A program made the translations under genes and the position numbers. A model generated the notes under the pieces. It had not been told where the DNA came from and made no database searches. It saw only the letters and a program-made list of their open reading frames with translations. Positions 34,874-43,796 of a stretch of DNA of 64,000 nucleotides are shown piece by piece. Position 1 is the stretch's first letter. Each line of letters begins with the position of its first letter. The DNA is from Halanaerobiaceae bacterium (lineage in GTDB: Bacteria > Bacillota > Halanaerobiia > Halanaerobiales > Halarsenatibacteraceae): positions 1 through 64,000 of the forward strand of contig PWEJ01000072.1 of assembly GCA_003553485.1 (NCBI GenBank), read 5' to 3'.

Positions 34874-36823
34874 ATGAAGAGAATAGGAGTATTTATCTGT
34901 GGCTGCGGAAAAAATATTGCTGGCACCGTTGATATCGACTGGCTGGTGGAGAAGAGCCAGGAGAAAAAAGAGGTTGTTTATGCTGAAAATTACCAGTATC
35001 TCTGTTCAGAACCCGGTCAGAAAATTATCTATGATGCCATTTTAGATAAAGAGCTGGAGGGCGTAGTGATAGCGGCCTGTTCGCCAAATATGCACCAGGA
35101 AACCTTTCGGGGTCTGGTCAATACCGCCGGCATGAACCCCTATCAGTGCGAAATAGCTAATATTAGAGAGCAGTGCAGCTGGGTCCATCCAGCTGGTGAG
35201 CTTGCTACCGGGAAAGCTCTTGATATTATTAGCTCCCAGGTAGCTAAAGTCAGGAGGGATAAAGATTTGCAAGAGATAAAAGCATCACTGACCAAAAAAG
35301 CTTTAGTTATAGGCGCAGGAATTAGCGGAATACAGACTGCTTTAGAGATAGCAGAAAGTGGCCATGAGGTTATCCTGCTGGAGAGAAATTCCTATCTTGG
35401 AGGACATATGGCTCAGCTCTCGGAAACTTTTCCTACTCTGGATTGCTCACAATGTATTATGACTCCTAAAACTGCCGAGATTAGCCGCCATCCAAAGATA
35501 AGGCTGCTGATGAATAGCGAATTAGAGGAAATATCAGGTTATGTAGGCAACTTCACCGTAAAGGTTAAAGAGAAAGCTACCTACGTGGACTGGGATAAGT
35601 GTACTGGCTGTGGAGATTGCCAGGAAAAATGCCCTACCGAGGTTAAAAGTGACTTTGAACGGGGTTTAGCTAAAGAAAAGGCGATATCAGTGCCCTTTCC
35701 CCAGGCGGTGCCCAATAAACCGACTATAAAAGCGGCGGCCTGCAGGTATTTGCAGGAAGAGAAATGTGGGGTCTGTCAGCAGATCTGCCCCACAGAAGCT
35801 ATTGATTTTCAGGACCAGGATGAAATTATAGAACTGGAGGTGGGAGCCGTGGTAGCTGCCACCGGTTATGACCTGCTGGGTCAGGATAAATTAAGCGAAT
35901 ATGGTTACGGTGAGGTGCCTGATGTCATTGATGGCCTGCAGTTTGAAAGGCTTTTATCTGCCTCCGGTCCCACCGGCGGCGAGGTCCGCCGGCCCTCTGA
36001 TGGAAAGGTCCCTGAGGAAGTGGTCTTTATTCAATGCGTGGGTTCTCGAGATGAAGAAAAGGGTTACCCCTATTGTTCCAGAATCTGTTGCATGTATACC
36101 GCCAAGCATGCCAAGCTTTATCAGCATCAGGTGGAAGACGGCCAGGCCTATGTCTTCTACATGGATATTAGGGCTGGTGGCAAAGGCTATGAAGAGTTCA
36201 TCCAGGAGGGAATTCAGCAGGAGGGTACCCGTTATTTTCGAGGCCGGGTCTCTCGCCTCTTTCGAGAGAGGGAGCAGGTCAAAGTTTTAGGCGTCGATAC
36301 CTTAAGCGATGAGCAGATTGAAATAGACGCTGACCTGGTGGTTTTAGCCTGCGCTATTGTCCCTAATTCTGGCGTAAAGGAACTGGCTCAAAAACTTAAA
36401 ATAGGTACCGATGAGCATGGCTTCCTCAATGAAGCTCACCCCAAATTAAAACCGGTGGAAAGTCTAACCCGGGGAATTTATCTGGCCGGTGCAGCTCAGG
36501 CTCCCAAGGATATTCCCGATACTGTGAGCCAGGCCGGCTTTGCTGCCAGCAAGGTCAAGAGTCTTTTTTCCGGTGATGAACTGGCCCATTCCCCTACAGT
36601 GGTATATGTTGAAGAGGATCTCTGCACCGGCTGTGGTCAGTGTGTTGAAGCCTGTGTTTATGAAGCCCGGGAGATCAGTAGCCGCCAGAAAGTAGCGAAA
36701 GTTCAAGAAGTGCTCTGTGAAGGCTGCGGAGCCTGTGTGGCTGCCTGTCCCAATGGGGCAACCCGACAGCATAACTTAGAACCGGGTCAGTTTATGGATA
36801 TGATCGATGAAGTATTAGAGTAA
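34874..36823 (+). CDS. hdrA: heterodisulfide reductase subunit A-like flavoprotein
   Basis: A 649-aa HdrA, the family's electron-bifurcating subunit. An N-terminal domain opens RIGVFICGCGKNI. The FAD Rossmann core starts VIGAGISGIQTALEIAESG near residue 143 and is followed by the conserved DCSQCIMTPK. A ferredoxin insert lies at residues 242-310 (CTGCGDCQEKCP and CGVCQQICP), and a C-terminal ferredoxin pair at residues 584-630 (CTGCGQCVEAC and CEGCGACVAACP). This is the full HdrA cluster set. It is co-transcribed with hdrB and the large fusion gene. Confidence 0.93.
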   Translation: MKRIGVFICGCGKNIAGTVDIDWLVEKSQEKKEVVYAENYQYLCSEPGQKIIYDAILDKELEGVVIAACSPNMHQETFRGLVNTAGMNPYQCEIANIREQCSWVHPAGELATGKALDIISSQVAKVRRDKDLQEIKASLTKKALVIGAGISGIQTALEIAESGHEVILLERNSYLGGHMAQLSETFPTLDCSQCIMTPKTAEISRHPKIRLLMNSELEEISGYVGNFTVKVKEKATYVDWDKCTGCGDCQEKCPTEVKSDFERGLAKEKAISVPFPQAVPNKPTIKAAACRYLQEEKCGVCQQICPTEAIDFQDQDEIIELEVGAVVAATGYDLLGQDKLSEYGYGEVPDVIDGLQFERLLSASGPTGGEVRRPSDGKVPEEVVFIQCVGSRDEEKGYPYCSRICCMYTAKHAKLYQHQVEDGQAYVFYMDIRAGGKGYEEFIQEGIQQEGTRYFRGRVSRLFREREQVKVLGVDTLSDEQIEIDADLVVLACAIVPNSGVKELAQKLKIGTDEHGFLNEAHPKLKPVESLTRGIYLAGAAQAPKDIPDTVSQAGFAASKVKSLFSGDELAHSPTVVYVEEDLCTGCGQCVEACVYEAREISSRQKVAKVQEVLCEGCGACVAACPNGATRQHNLEPGQFMDMIDEVLE

Positions 36824-36856
36824 TTTAGGTCAGTCTTTTAAATGAGGTGATATACC

Positions 36857-39800
36857 TTGGACAACCTGAACGTAAAAGCTCAAAATAATATAGCCCTAAA
36901 AGCAGCTCAATCTCAAGCTAAAGATGATGGCAAAAACCTGGTGGGGGCAGTGATGGTGGTAGGTGGAGGTATAGCCGGCATTCAGGCTTCCCTGGACCTG
37001 GCTGAAGCTGGCTATAAGGTCTACCTGGTGGAAAAAAAGTCTGCCATTGGAGGCAGAATGGCCCGGTTGGATAAAACCTTTCCCACCAATGATTGTGCCA
37101 TGTGTATTGTATCTCCTAAGCTGGTGGACTGTGGCCGCCACTTGAATATAGAGATAATTACAGAAGCTGAAGTTGAGTCAATCCAGGGAGAGGCCGGTAA
37201 CTTTCAGGTGACTCTGGACAAAAAAGCCAGTTATATTGATCCGGAAGAATGTACCGCCTGTGGTGACTGTGCTGAAGTCTGCCCGGTGGAGATAAAAGAT
37301 GAGTTTAATGAGGGGTTTAACAACAGAAAGGCTGCCTATAAGCTCTATCCCCAGGCTATACCCAGTAATTACAATATAGAGAAGAAGGGTCTTCCCCCCT
37401 GTCGGGAAGCCTGTCCTGCTGGTTGCAATGTACAGGGATATACCGCTCTAATAAGAGAAGAAAAGTTTGCCGAAGCCCTGCAGGTTATCCGCCGGGATAT
37501 ACCTTTTCCCAGCATCTGCGGTCGGATCTGCCATCATCCCTGTGAAGAGGCCTGTAACCGTCAGGATTTTGATGAACCCATAGCTGCCGCCAGTCTAAAA
37601 AGAGCAGCGGCGGATTACGGCTGGACTGACGAACCACTCTTTGAACTGGAATCAGATAAGGAGAAAGAAGAAGAAATAGCCATTGTGGGGGCGGGACCAG
37701 CGGGATTGACTGCGGCTTTAGATTTAAGAGCGGCCGGCTATCAGGTCAAAGTTTTTGCCCGGGAGGAAGAACCCGGTGGCACTCTTTATACTGCCCTGCC
37801 TGGTTACCGATTGGACCCCGAAGTTTTAAGGCAGGATATTGATTATATTTTATCCCATGGCATTGAATTTCAGGGCGAGACAGAAGTGGGTCAGGATGTA
37901 AGCTGGCAGGAACTGAAGGATAACTATGATGCCCTATTGCTGGCCACAGGAGCCACTAAAGCCCGCTCTCTAGACCTTCCTAATTCAGATTTAGCAGGAA
38001 TTATGGAGGGACTGGATTTTATCAAAGCAGCAAAAGAAAATTACTGTAACAAGAAAGAAAATTTTAGTTCCCTTCCAGAGGTTGAAGGGGCTCAGGTCCT
38101 GGTTATTGGTGGCGGCAATGTGGCCATCGATGCCGCACGCACGGCTATTAGAGAGGGTGCTTCTCGGGTCCAGTTAGCCTGCCTGGAAAGCCAGGAAGAA
38201 ATGCCGGCCCATCAATGGGAGTTAGAGGAGGCCCTGGCTGAAGGGGTTGTGATTAATACTTCCCTGGGACCCAGGCGGTTTATCCCTGGAGAGGATAATC
38301 AAGTTGTCGGGGTTGAGTTTTGGGAAACCATAGCTGTCTTTGATGAAGAGGGCAACTTTGCCCCGCAATATGATAAGAGCAGTACTGAAATTATATCTGC
38401 CGACCTGGTCTTAACGGCCATTGGCCAGGAGCCTGAAGAGCTGGGCATAGTCGGTGATGGTATTGCCGCCAGAGCTAATAATACCATTAAGGCCGATGAA
38501 ACAACTCTGGCTACAGGAGAAGAGGGTGTCTTTGCTGCTGGAGAAATAATAACAGGACCCTCTTCAGTGGTGGAGGCCATTGCCAGCGGTCAACAGGCCG
38601 CTCTATCTCTTCAGCGCTATCTCAGTGGCGAAGACTTAAAAGCTGGCCGGGAGCCTGATCTTAAAGACGACCTGCCGGCCCCGGAAGCGGCTGTTACATG
38701 TGAGCCTCGTATTTCCCCTGCAACTGCAACGCCAGAGGAGAGATGTCAGGATTATCGGGAGGTAATCTCAGGTTATAGCCAGCAAGAAGCTATAGCAGAA
38801 GCCGAGCGCTGCCTGGACTGTGCTATCTGCTCTGAGTGCTGGCAGTGTATAGATAAATGTGAACCAGATTGTATTGATCATACTAAAAAAGATGAAAAGC
38901 CTGCCTATAATGTGGGGGCAGTGATTTTTAGCACCGGTAGTGAACTTGTTAGCCCCACCGACCTAAGTGACTATGAATATGACCGCTGGGATAATATGCT
39001 CACCAGCCTTGAGTATGAGCGGATTTTAAGTGCCTCAGGTCCCTTTGCCGGCGAGATAATGCGCCCTTCTGACCGGCAGCATCCTGGCAGGATAGCCTTT
39101 GTGCAGTGTGCTGGTTCCCGGGATATTTCTCAGGATAATAACTACTGCTCAGCTGTCTGTTGTATGTATACCATTAAGCAGGCTCTGATAACTTTAGAGC
39201 ACCAGGAAAATGTGGAGATTGATATTTATTATATTGATATTAGATCCCATGGTAAAGATTTTGAGAGATATTATAACCGGGCTCAGGCCAGGCCGGAGAT
39301 TAACTTTATTCGCTCCCGGGTATCCGGCGTAGAAAAAGGAGATAGCCCGGGCAATATCAGGTTAAAGGCCACCAGCGGAGAAGGTCCTTCAGTCAGGCGT
39401 GAATACGATCTGGTAATTCTGGCCAGCGGCCTTAAAGCGGAGGAAAAGATGAGCCAGCAACTGCAGGATTTACAGATTCGCACCAACAAGTATGGCTTTG
39501 CTGCCAGCGATGAATTTGCCCCCTTTGCTACCGGTAAAAGGGGTATTTATACCTGTGGCCTTCTTAAAGGGCCAAAGGATATCCCGGAGACTGTCACCGA
39601 GGCCAGTGGAGCAGCTGCTGAAGCAGCTGGCTTATTAGCTCCTGCTCGCAATACTCTTACCCGGGAGAAGGAATATCCCGAGGAGAAAGAATTAGGAGAA
39701 GAGATAAGAGTGGGGGTCTTTATCTGCCACTGTGGTATCAATATCGGCAGTGTGATAGATGTGCCGGAAGTGGTGGCCTCAGCCTCTGAGCTGAAGGAGG

Positions 39801-41398
39801 TGGAGCTGGCTGCTGAAAATCTCTACACCTGCTCTCAGGATTCTCTAGATGAGATCAAGGAGCAGATTAAAGAAAAGGATCTTAACCGGGTGGTGGTGGC
39901 TTCCTGTACACCTAGAACTCACGAACCACTTTATCAGGATACCGTCAGGGAAGCGGGTTTAAATCCCTATCTCTTTGAAATGACCAATATCCGAGAACAG
40001 GCCTCCTGGGTGCATCAACAGCAGCCACAAGCGGCCACCGAGAAGGCCAAGGATCTGGTGAAGATGGCAGTAAATCGGGTCAAAAAGAAAGAACCTGTTT
40101 ATACCAGCTCCTTTACTATCAACCAGCAGGCCCTGATAATCGGGGGCGGCGTTGCCGGTCTGACTTCAGCTCTAGAGTTAGCCCAGTTGGGTTTCCCCGT
40201 TTTTCTAATAGAAAAGGAGCAGCAGTTAGGCGGTCAGGCTCGGAAATTATCTCGCACCCCTGCGGATAGGCCGATAAGATATCATTTAGAAAAGTTAAAG
40301 AGTCAGGTGCTTAACCATGAACTGATTGAGGTCCATTATGGACAGGAAATTGCTGATATTTCAGGTTTTGTAGGAAATTATCACCTGAAGTTGAAACCCT
40401 CTGCCAGTGACAGCAGCCAAAATGATCTTGCAGAGCAGCAGACCAGGAGAGAGATTGAAGCCGGTATTATCATTGTGGCCACCGGAGCCAGGGAAGCAGA
40501 ACCAGAGGAGTATAATTATAAAGAGAGTGAGCGGGTTATAACTCAGCTAGAATTAGAAGAGTTATTTACCAGACAGGAAATCCCCGAGACAGAGAGTCTC
40601 TACATGATCCAATGTGTTGGCTCCAGAGAAGAGGATCGACCATACTGTAGCCGCCTCTGCTGTGGCCAGGCCCTTCGTAATGCTATCCATCTCAAAGAAC
40701 AAAGACCGGAGATGGAGATCACCATACTTTATCGAGAGATGCGCAGCTATGGTTATCAGGAAGATCTTTACCGCCGGGCCAGAAAATTAGGGATTAATTT
40801 TAACCGTTACACCAAAGATAACAAACCTGAGGTTAAACCTCAAGAGGAAGCTTTAGCTATAACTTATCAGGAGCCATTGACCTCTCAAAAAATCAGCGAT
40901 ATGGCTGATATGGTGGTGCTGGCTTCAGCTATTGTTCCTGGAGAAAGCAACCAGCAATTAAGCCAGATGTTGAAAACTCCTCTAAATGAAGATAACTTCT
41001 TCCTGGAGGCACATGTCAAATTACAGCCTGTGGATTCCGCTACCAAGGGAGTTTTTCTGGCCGGTCTGGCCCATTCCCCCAAAAATATCAGTGAGACGAT
41101 AGCTCAGGCTCAGGCGGCTGCTATGAGGGCGGCCACTCTCTTGAGCCAGGAGGAGTTGGAGAGCACCGGTATAGTGGCTGAAGTCAAAGAACGGGTCTGC
41201 ACTGGCTGTGGGGTCTGCGTGGAGTTATGTCCCTATGATGCCCGGGAGATAGACACCGAGACTAAAGTAGCTGAGGTCAAAGAAATTTTATGTCAGGGCT
41301 GCGGGGCCTGTGTGGTGGGCTGTCCTGGAGGTGCTTCTCGCCACCGCGGTTTTCAGAAAGAGGAAATTATGGCTATGCTGGAAGCGACAACTTTTTAG
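36857..41398 (+). CDS. giant HdrA-GltD-HdrA fusion, iron-sulfur flavoprotein
   Basis: A single 1513-residue frame. Order: an HdrA FAD half (VVGGGIAGIQASLDLAEAG near residue 34, DCAMCIVSPK near residue 76) with a ferredoxin motif CTACGDCAEVCP near 133; a GltD-like NAD(P)H oxidoreductase module (CREACPAGC near 181, FAD loop IVGAGPAGLTAALDL near 274, NAD(P) loop VIGGGNVAIDAARTA near 414); a cysteine cluster CLDCAICSECWQC near 652 and the returning first HdrA core; then a second HdrA from VGVFICHCGINIG near 952, FAD loop IIGGGVAGLTSALEL near 1092 and terminal ferredoxins (about 1447-1490). It starts at TTG 36857 behind GAGGTGA. It could bind three FADs and many clusters and accept electrons from NAD(P)H. 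Confidence 0.9.
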   Translation: MDNLNVKAQNNIALKAAQSQAKDDGKNLVGAVMVVGGGIAGIQASLDLAEAGYKVYLVEKKSAIGGRMARLDKTFPTNDCAMCIVSPKLVDCGRHLNIEIITEAEVESIQGEAGNFQVTLDKKASYIDPEECTACGDCAEVCPVEIKDEFNEGFNNRKAAYKLYPQAIPSNYNIEKKGLPPCREACPAGCNVQGYTALIREEKFAEALQVIRRDIPFPSICGRICHHPCEEACNRQDFDEPIAAASLKRAAADYGWTDEPLFELESDKEKEEEIAIVGAGPAGLTAALDLRAAGYQVKVFAREEEPGGTLYTALPGYRLDPEVLRQDIDYILSHGIEFQGETEVGQDVSWQELKDNYDALLLATGATKARSLDLPNSDLAGIMEGLDFIKAAKENYCNKKENFSSLPEVEGAQVLVIGGGNVAIDAARTAIREGASRVQLACLESQEEMPAHQWELEEALAEGVVINTSLGPRRFIPGEDNQVVGVEFWETIAVFDEEGNFAPQYDKSSTEIISADLVLTAIGQEPEELGIVGDGIAARANNTIKADETTLATGEEGVFAAGEIITGPSSVVEAIASGQQAALSLQRYLSGEDLKAGREPDLKDDLPAPEAAVTCEPRISPATATPEERCQDYREVISGYSQQEAIAEAERCLDCAICSECWQCIDKCEPDCIDHTKKDEKPAYNVGAVIFSTGSELVSPTDLSDYEYDRWDNMLTSLEYERILSASGPFAGEIMRPSDRQHPGRIAFVQCAGSRDISQDNNYCSAVCCMYTIKQALITLEHQENVEIDIYYIDIRSHGKDFERYYNRAQARPEINFIRSRVSGVEKGDSPGNIRLKATSGEGPSVRREYDLVILASGLKAEEKMSQQLQDLQIRTNKYGFAASDEFAPFATGKRGIYTCGLLKGPKDIPETVTEASGAAAEAAGLLAPARNTLTREKEYPEEKELGEEIRVGVFICHCGINIGSVIDVPEVVASASELKEVELAAENLYTCSQDSLDEIKEQIKEKDLNRVVVASCTPRTHEPLYQDTVREAGLNPYLFEMTNIREQASWVHQQQPQAATEKAKDLVKMAVNRVKKKEPVYTSSFTINQQALIIGGGVAGLTSALELAQLGFPVFLIEKEQQLGGQARKLSRTPADRPIRYHLEKLKSQVLNHELIEVHYGQEIADISGFVGNYHLKLKPSASDSSQNDLAEQQTRREIEAGIIIVATGAREAEPEEYNYKESERVITQLELEELFTRQEIPETESLYMIQCVGSREEDRPYCSRLCCGQALRNAIHLKEQRPEMEITILYREMRSYGYQEDLYRRARKLGINFNRYTKDNKPEVKPQEEALAITYQEPLTSQKISDMADMVVLASAIVPGESNQQLSQMLKTPLNEDNFFLEAHVKLQPVDSATKGVFLAGLAHSPKNISETIAQAQAAAMRAATLLSQEELESTGIVAEVKERVCTGCGVCVELCPYDAREIDTETKVAEVKEILCQGCGACVVGCPGGASRHRGFQKEEIMAMLEATTF

Positions 41399-41454
41399 CA
41401 GGGTAATGCAAAAGATTCATGAAAGAAGAACTTTAGCAGTTAGGAGGAAGAAAA

Positions 41455-41877
41455 ATGGCTGATTTTGAACCCAAGATTGTGGCCTTTCTCTGTAATTGGT
41501 GCTCCTATGCTGGAGCTGATCTGGCCGGTACTTCTCGCACTCAGTATCCGGCCAATACCAGAAATATCAGGGTTATGTGCAGCAGCTCCGTCGATCCTCT
41601 CTATATTTTAAAGGCCCTCCTTGATGGGGCTGATGGTGTTTTAATAGGCGGTTGTCATGCCGGCGACTGTCATTATATAAGCGGCAATTTTAAAGCTCGC
41701 CGGCGTATATCTCTGGTCAAAAATATTCTGCAGCAGTTTGGCATTGCTGAAGAGAGGGTCTGCTTTAAATTTATCAGCGCCAGTGAAGGAAATAAATTTG
41801 CCGAAACAGTAGCGGAGATGGTGACAAGATTAAAGGAACTGGGACCAAATACCTTGAAAAATAATTGGGAAATTTAG
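41455..41877 (+). CDS. mvhD: MvhD-like iron-sulfur electron-transfer subunit
   Basis: A 140-aa protein of the MvhD/FlpD family. It shows FLCNWCSYAGADLAG (about residues 10-24), VMCSSSVDP near residue 42 and GCHAGDCHYISGN near residue 63, whose cysteines bind a 2Fe-2S cluster. In methanogens MvhD connects a hydrogenase or formate dehydrogenase to HdrA. Here it lies directly after the HdrA fusion and before an FrhB/FdhB-like gene, so it probably hands electrons from that partner or from the GltD module to HdrA. The ATG is behind TAGGAGGAAG. Confidence 0.92.
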   Translation: MADFEPKIVAFLCNWCSYAGADLAGTSRTQYPANTRNIRVMCSSSVDPLYILKALLDGADGVLIGGCHAGDCHYISGNFKARRRISLVKNILQQFGIAEERVCFKFISASEGNKFAETVAEMVTRLKELGPNTLKNNWEI

Positions 41878-41889
41878 TGAGGGATGACC

Positions 41890-43008
41890 ATGACCAAGAC
41901 TTTTAAAATTAGCAAAGATAGGTCCACCGAAGATCTTACCACCAGGGTAATTGAGGAACTTTTTGCTCCCCTTTTAGCTCAGGGTACCATTCAGGGACTG
42001 CTGGCTCCCCGTAAGACCACTGCCGGAGGGATAGTTTCTTCTCTCCTGCAGAATCTTCAGGGAGCGGAACTGTTTTTATTTTCCCCTAATCAGGTTGTCA
42101 ATGCCGCTGAGCTGGTTTCAGATCTTACTTTCAAAGAACCAGCTGATAAACTGGCGGTGTTGTTAAAACCCTGTGAGGTGAGAGCTTTAGTGGAATTAAA
42201 AAAGCTGCAGCAGGTTAATCTGGACCATCTTCTTCTCATTGGCGTTGATTGTCTGGGGACCTGTGAACCCGGGGAGCTTAAAGAGCTGCTGGCTGCTGAG
42301 CAAGACTTCCTGTCCCGCTGGCTAAAATCACTGCGGGCTGGTGAAGTTGAAGAAATACCTTTAAGAAAGGCCTGTCAATATTGTCAGCACCCCGCTACCT
42401 CTTTAGTGGATATTAATCTAGCTTTAGTTGGCAGTGAACCGGGAGAAATTCTCCTCACGGCCTCTTCGGAAGAGGGAGAGAAGCTGCTTGCAGAGCTGGG
42501 CCTAGCAGAAAGCGAGATTGCCCCTGAGCGGTCAGAGCTGCTTAAAGCTATCAAAGAAGAAAGAAGAGCTAACTGGCAGCAGAAAATAAATGATTTTTCC
42601 CAGGAGATAGCTGATATTACTGGACTTATTGCCACCTTAGATCTCTGCCGTACCTGTCACAATTGTCGCCGGGCCTGCCCTATCTGTTACTGTCAGGAGT
42701 GTGTTTTTACTACGGAAATCTTTCTCCATGAAGGCCGCAAATACCTCAATTGGGCTGAACGCAAGGGGGCAATTAAAATGCCTGCTGACACTTTATTATT
42801 TCATTTGACGCGACTAAATCATATGGGGCTATCCTGTGTTGCCTGTGGCCAGTGTGAAAGTGCCTGCCCCAATGATATTCCGCTGCTGGAGATCTTTAAA
42901 TTGGTGGGGGAAAGAGCCCAGGAATTTTTCTCTTACCTCCCGGGAGAAGATTTAGAGGAACCGCTGCCCTTGACTACCTATGAGGAAGATGAGTTGACAC
43001 CTAATTAA
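41890..43008 (+). CDS. FrhB/FdhB-like 4Fe-4S flavoprotein (electron input or output subunit)
   Basis: A 372-aa protein. The N-terminal two thirds resemble the F420-hydrogenase/formate dehydrogenase beta subunit: KPCEVRALVELKKLQ near residue 96 and a DCLGTCEPGE block near residue 118. The C-terminal part carries the cysteine clusters CRTCHNCRRACPICYCQEC (about residues 251-269) and CVACGQCESACP (about residues 317-328). Start ATG 41890 is preferred to 41884 on ribosome-site spacing (TGAGGG). It follows mvhD by 12 bp. FrhB relatives bind flavin and exchange electrons with a soluble carrier; which carrier is used here is unknown. Confidence 0.75.
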   Translation: MTKTFKISKDRSTEDLTTRVIEELFAPLLAQGTIQGLLAPRKTTAGGIVSSLLQNLQGAELFLFSPNQVVNAAELVSDLTFKEPADKLAVLLKPCEVRALVELKKLQQVNLDHLLLIGVDCLGTCEPGELKELLAAEQDFLSRWLKSLRAGEVEEIPLRKACQYCQHPATSLVDINLALVGSEPGEILLTASSEEGEKLLAELGLAESEIAPERSELLKAIKEERRANWQQKINDFSQEIADITGLIATLDLCRTCHNCRRACPICYCQECVFTTEIFLHEGRKYLNWAERKGAIKMPADTLLFHLTRLNHMGLSCVACGQCESACPNDIPLLEIFKLVGERAQEFFSYLPGEDLEEPLPLTTYEEDELTPN

Positions 43009-43042
43009 CTAGCAATTGTGTGCGAAGGGGGTAAAATGCAAG

Positions 43043-43723
43043 ATGGCTGATGGCATGGTAACAATTTATTTGATGGGAAAAGCTTATTCTGTTCCCGAAA
43101 ATTTGACGATTATGAAGGCTATGGAGTATTCAGGTTTCCAGCTCAAAAGAGGCTGTGGCTGTCGCGGTGGTTTCTGTGGAGCCTGCGCCACTGTTTACCG
43201 TATCAAGGGTGACTATCGAGTCCAGGAAGGGCTGGCCTGTCAGACAGTGGTAGCTGAAGATATGTATCTTTCAATGTTGCCCTTTTATCCAGCGATAAAG
43301 AAGACCTATGATATTGAAGAACTAAAGGCCCGGGGCAATGTTTTGATGAATTTATACCCTGAGATTAATCGCTGTTTGGGCTGTAATACCTGTACTAGAT
43401 CCTGTCCTCAGGATTTAGAAGTGATGAATTATATGAATGCTGCTATCCGCGGCGATATAACTAAAGTGGCCAATCTTTCCTTTGACTGTATTATGTGCGG
43501 TCTCTGTGCTTCCCGCTGTCCGGCAGAATTAGTACAGCATAATATTGGGATCCTGGCCCGGAGAATTTATGGTAAGTATATACTTCCAGCAGCTGATCAT
43601 TTAGCAAAGAGAGTAGAGGAAATAGAAAAGGGTGAATTTGAAGAAGAAGTCAATGAACTGATGGAAAAGGAGCAGGAAGAGCTGGCTAAACTTTATAATG
43701 AGCGGGATATTGAAGAAGAGTAA
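43043..43723 (+). CDS. fumarate reductase/succinate dehydrogenase iron-sulfur subunit
   Basis: A 226-aa SdhB/FrdB-like protein. An N-terminal plant-type 2Fe-2S ferredoxin domain (CGCRGGFCGAC near residue 38, final cysteine in LACQT near residue 66) is followed by two cysteine clusters, CLGCNTCTRSCP near residue 111 and CIMCGLCASRCP near residue 149. No membrane helix or cytochrome gene is present. The frame opens at TTG 43016, but ATG 43043 behind AAGGGGG fits better. It pairs with the flavoprotein gene 73 bp downstream. This resembles the soluble TfrB/SdhB arrangement rather than quinone-linked complex II. Confidence 0.88.
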   Translation: MADGMVTIYLMGKAYSVPENLTIMKAMEYSGFQLKRGCGCRGGFCGACATVYRIKGDYRVQEGLACQTVVAEDMYLSMLPFYPAIKKTYDIEELKARGNVLMNLYPEINRCLGCNTCTRSCPQDLEVMNYMNAAIRGDITKVANLSFDCIMCGLCASRCPAELVQHNIGILARRIYGKYILPAADHLAKRVEEIEKGEFEEEVNELMEKEQEELAKLYNERDIEEE

Positions 43724-43796
43724 GGAAATTTAAAAAAGAGTTATTAAATTTAAAGCTCAAGGCAAAATATCTGGTTTTTGAGAGAGGTGAGAAAGA

